DNA of 25,133 bases from an uncultured Ruminiclostridium sp. GTDB taxonomy: Bacteria > Bacillota > Clostridia > Oscillospirales > Ruminococcaceae. A program made the translations under genes and the position numbers. The notes under the pieces are model-generated. The model was not told the DNA's origin and did no database searches. It was given only the letters and a program-made list of their open reading frames with translations. The DNA lies in contig CAKSFR010000024.1 of assembly GCA_934454635.1 (NCBI GenBank), forward strand, positions 1 through 25,133, given 5' to 3'. This document shows positions 23,273 through 25,133 of this stretch, in pieces (position 1 is the stretch's first letter; the number at the start of each line of letters is the position of its first letter).

Positions 23273-23301
23273 CGCGGGCATAACGCCCGCGCTTTTCTTT
23301 T
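23273..23301 (+). terminator. second hairpin with T-rich tail
   Basis: CGCGGGC (23273-23279) pairs with GCCCGCG (23285-23291), loop ATAAC, followed by CTTTTCTTTT on the plus strand. It lies just beyond the 3' end of the convergent ECF gene and backs up the terminator at 23198. Confidence 0.5.
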
Positions 23302-23304
23302 CTG

Positions 23305-23847
23305 TTATGATATACTCTGCGTATTTCTCAGAAGCCTGTTGTTGTACAGCTTATGTATCCCGCACTTCCAGCAAAGCAGCATTCCGAATACAGCGCCGAC
23401 CGCCGCCTGCAATATCTGATACGGCAGCTTGAGCATGGCGTATTCGGGAGTGCTGTAAATAAACGCTCTGCCGAGCGAATATCCCACAATCATTATCACC
23501 GCGCCGACCGTTACGCCTATCCCCGACGAAAGAACGGGGTGTTTTTTCATGACATGGTGCGAAAAAAGCGAGATAACTATCGCCTGTAAGCCGTGTGTTA
23601 CAAGCGAAACGAACATCGGCGTCGGGTAGAAAAACAGGTCACCAAGAAACGCGCCAACGCCGCCTACCATGAACGCCGCGAGCGGGTCGAGCAGTATCGC
23701 CGCCGTGCAGATCGCAATATCATTCAGGTAAAGATGTCCGCCGGGAACGGGAACGCCGAAAGAGCTTAGCGCCACGTTCAGCGCCATAAACATAGCCGTT
23801 GTGCATATCCATACCGTCAAATTTCTTTTGTTCTTTTTTTCATTCAT
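23305..23847 (-). CDS. ECF transporter S component (vitamin uptake)
   Basis: This 180-residue membrane protein has six helices and the ECF S-component pattern: VWICTTAMFMALNVALSSF first, then GGHLYLNDIAICTAAILLDPLAAFMVGGVGAFLGDLFF, a feature of the ECF_trnsprt/DUF3816 S components. S components bind a vitamin and work with a shared energising module (EcfT, EcfA, EcfA'), which is not in the window. AGGAGG lies nine bases before the ATG. The neighbour, divergently transcribed, is a MocR-type PLP-binding regulator, which suggests vitamin B6 as cargo; thiamin precursors or riboflavin are alternatives. Substrate is inference. Confidence 0.85.
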   Translation of the reverse strand: MNEKKNKRNLTVWICTTAMFMALNVALSSFGVPVPGGHLYLNDIAICTAAILLDPLAAFMVGGVGAFLGDLFFYPTPMFVSLVTHGLQAIVISLFSHHVMKKHPVLSSGIGVTVGAVIMIVGYSLGRAFIYSTPEYAMLKLPYQILQAAVGAVFGMLLCWKCGIHKLYNNRLLRNTQSIS

Positions 23848-23861
23848 TTCAGTTGACCTCC

Positions 23862-23890
23862 TTGCAATTTCTGCACTTACATGATATAAT
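23862..23890 (+). promoter_or_regulatory. sigma-A promoter of the MocR gene
   Basis: TTGCAA (23862-23867) and TATAAT (23885-23890) are 17 bp apart. A weaker promoter on the minus strand, TTTACT and TATACT 16 bp apart in the same 93-bp gap, could serve the ECF gene. Confidence 0.65.
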
Positions 23891-23897
23891 AAATTTG

Positions 23898-23916
23898 GTC
23901 AGTATAAAATAGTCAG
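23898..23916. promoter_or_regulatory. candidate MocR operator (direct repeat)
   Basis: GTCAG occurs at 23898-23902 and again at 23912-23916, 14 bp apart, next to the predicted transcription start. MocR regulators often bind spaced direct repeats, and the gap serves both divergent genes. The repeat is short, so chance is possible. Confidence 0.3.
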
Positions 23917-23940
23917 AAACGGAGTAAATAATATAACCAG

Positions 23941-25032
23941 ATGAAATATGCAGTAGACAAAGCGGCGCGCCCCGTATACCTCCAGATATACAGGTATATC
24001 CGCGACGATATCATTGCGGGGATATTCCCTTATAACACTAAGCTTCCGTCAAAGCGCGTGCTGGCAAACGAGGTCGGCGTAAGCACGATAACGATAGAGC
24101 ACGCTTACGCGCTTTTGTGCGACGAGGGCTATGCGGAAGCGCGGGAGAGAAGCGGATATATCGTGATTTTCCGACAGACGGACGGCTTTGCGGCTTCTGC
24201 GGCGGGTCAAGGCTCTCAGCTTCACCCTCGCATCGCTGCTGCGGCTTATCCGGGCTTTTCCGTTTCAATTCTCAGCAAAACGATGCGCAGAGTTCTTAAT
24301 GACTACCACGACATAATTCTGGAAAAATCGCCGAACGGCGGACGTGCGGAGCTGCGCGGTGCGATAAAGAACTACCTTGCGCGAAACCGCGGCATATATG
24401 CGGACGAGGAGCAGATAATTGTCGGCTCGGGCGCGGAATATCTTTACGGACTTATAGTGTATCTTCTCGGTCGGGATAAGATATACGGCATTGAAGCGCC
24501 GTCCTACGATAAAATCGAGCAGATCTACCGCACGACGGGCGCGCCGTATGAGCTGCTGCCGCTTTCGGACGACGGAATCGACAGCGAAGCTCTCGCGGCG
24601 GCAAAAGCCAATGTTCTGCACACCACGCCGTACCGCAGCTTCCCCAGCGGCGTAACCGCTTCGGCGTCAAAACGCCACGAATACATACGCTGGTCGAATA
24701 AATCGGGACGCTTCATCATTGAATCGGACTACGGCTCTGAATTTTCGGTGTCGTCGCAGCCCATGGAAACGCTTTTCGCGCTTTCGGGCTATGACAACGT
24801 GATCTACCTCAACACGTTTTCAAAAACAATTTCCCCGTCGATGCGCGTGGGCTATATGGTTCTCCCGAAGCGGCTAGTCAAGCCGTTTTACGAAAGGCTC
24901 GGATTTTATTCCTGCACCGTTCCGACCTTTGAACAGCTTGTCCTTGCCGAACTGCTCAACGGAGGCGATTTCGAGCGGCACATAAACCGCGTAAGAAGAA
25001 TAAAGCGCCGGGAACTTTCGGAGGAAAAATAA
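23941..25032 (+). CDS. MocR-type GntR regulator with PLP-binding domain, C-terminally short
   Basis: This 363-residue regulator has a GntR winged helix at 10-75 (PVYLQIYRYIRDDIIAGIF, LPSKRVLANEVGVSTITIEHAYALL) and a fold-type I aminotransferase-like domain from about 100. That domain shows ESDYGSEF with D263 and the PLP Lys K295 in NTFSKTISPSMRVGY. Typical MocR proteins have 450-500 residues; this one stops after HINRVRRIKRRELSEEK, without the C-terminal subdomain that carries the carboxylate-binding Arg. I see no family-like continuation in the other frames after 25032, so it is a truncation rather than a simple frameshift. The ribosome binding site is weak: GGAG, 17 bases upstream. It probably controls the divergent ECF transporter gene in response to a B6 vitamer. 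Confidence 0.82.
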   Translation: MKYAVDKAARPVYLQIYRYIRDDIIAGIFPYNTKLPSKRVLANEVGVSTITIEHAYALLCDEGYAEARERSGYIVIFRQTDGFAASAAGQGSQLHPRIAAAAYPGFSVSILSKTMRRVLNDYHDIILEKSPNGGRAELRGAIKNYLARNRGIYADEEQIIVGSGAEYLYGLIVYLLGRDKIYGIEAPSYDKIEQIYRTTGAPYELLPLSDDGIDSEALAAAKANVLHTTPYRSFPSGVTASASKRHEYIRWSNKSGRFIIESDYGSEFSVSSQPMETLFALSGYDNVIYLNTFSKTISPSMRVGYMVLPKRLVKPFYERLGFYSCTVPTFEQLVLAELLNGGDFERHINRVRRIKRRELSEEK

Positions 25033-25062
25033 AAAAAGATGCCCGCCGTCGTTACCAAGGTC

Positions 25063-25091
25063 TGGACAAAAAGCGCATAATATGGTATAAT
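25063..25091 (+). promoter_or_regulatory. sigma-A promoter at the right edge
   Basis: TGGACA (25063-25068) and TATAAT (25086-25091) are 17 bp apart. The first ATG lies at 25098, right at the expected transcription start. Confidence 0.65.
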
Positions 25092-25097
25092 ATAAGT

Positions 25098-25133
25098 ATG
25101 AGAAAAGCAAAAGAAATAGCAGGGCGAAAATGT
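25098..25133 (+). CDS. start of an unknown gene, cut by the window edge
   Basis: Twelve codons (MRKAKEIAGRKC) follow the promoter at 25063-25091 with no ribosome binding site. If this is the true start the mRNA would be leaderless; otherwise the gene starts beyond the edge. The fragment is too short to assign. Confidence 0.25.
   Translation, partial: MRKAKEIAGRKC

Noticed and set aside
25020..25133. Frameshift that would restore the full-length MocR protein
   Set aside because: The other two frames after 25032 give no sequence resembling the MocR C-terminal subdomain, and a promoter follows at once.
1..25133. tRNA or rRNA genes
   Set aside because: No cloverleaf with a GGTTCGA-type T arm and no rRNA segment was seen in the intergenic stretches.

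Overview
The window looks like chromosome from a moderately GC-rich, spore-forming low-GC-relative Firmicute of the class Clostridia, most likely Oscillospirales/Ruminococcaceae. This rests on AGGAGG-type ribosome binding sites, consensus sigma-A promoters with 17-bp spacers, occasional TTG/GTG starts, a SpoIID homologue, a heterodimeric ABC exporter, and the arginine-to-spermidine gene set. The placement is inference; no rRNA or other marker gene is present.

Layout. 1-223: array of perfect palindromes. 224-3699 (-): heterodimeric ABC exporter, with a small unknown gene at 3743-4096 (-). 4124-4304: second palindrome array. 4333-5565 (-): acetyltransferase-HAD fusion. 5587-6591 (+): zinc-binding lipoprotein behind a promoter with a Fur/Zur-like box; its terminator lies inside the 3' end of the next gene. 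6601-9501 (-): operon of membrane protein, lipoprotein and response regulator, with no histidine kinase in view. 9607-10557 (+): SpoIID-like protein whose presumed catalytic Glu reads as Gln. 10566-11012: third palindrome array. 11040-12598 (-): methyltransferase followed by an Abi_2/HEPN protein.

12762-23245 (+) is the core of the window: a consensus promoter, a roughly 290-nt structured leader or stand-alone RNA ending in an intrinsic terminator, and a polyamine operon. Gene order is arginine-type decarboxylase, spermidine synthase homologue, carboxy(nor)spermidine dehydrogenase, carboxy(nor)spermidine decarboxylase, agmatine deiminase and N-carbamoylputrescine amidase. Three apparent passengers follow: a membrane-anchored transglutaminase-fold protein, a TIM-barrel isomerase/epimerase and a ThuA-fold protein. 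Together the first six could turn arginine into agmatine, N-carbamoylputrescine, putrescine and spermidine. Two different aminopropyl-adding routes are present (SpeE and CASDH/CASDC), so the actual order of steps is open. A 163-bp MITE-like element sits between speE and the dehydrogenase gene and supplies the last codons of speE.

23305-25032 is a divergent pair: an ECF transporter S component (-) and a MocR/GntR-type regulator (+), the latter about 100 residues shorter than its family. A promoter and the first codons of a further gene run off the right edge.

Best leads: (1) the leader/ncRNA before the polyamine operon; (2) three arrays of perfect hairpins that nearly all have 3-nt loops; (3) the double spermidine route; (4) the SpoIID active-site change; (5) the Abi_2/HEPN gene with a long structured 3' region that could hold an RNA partner.
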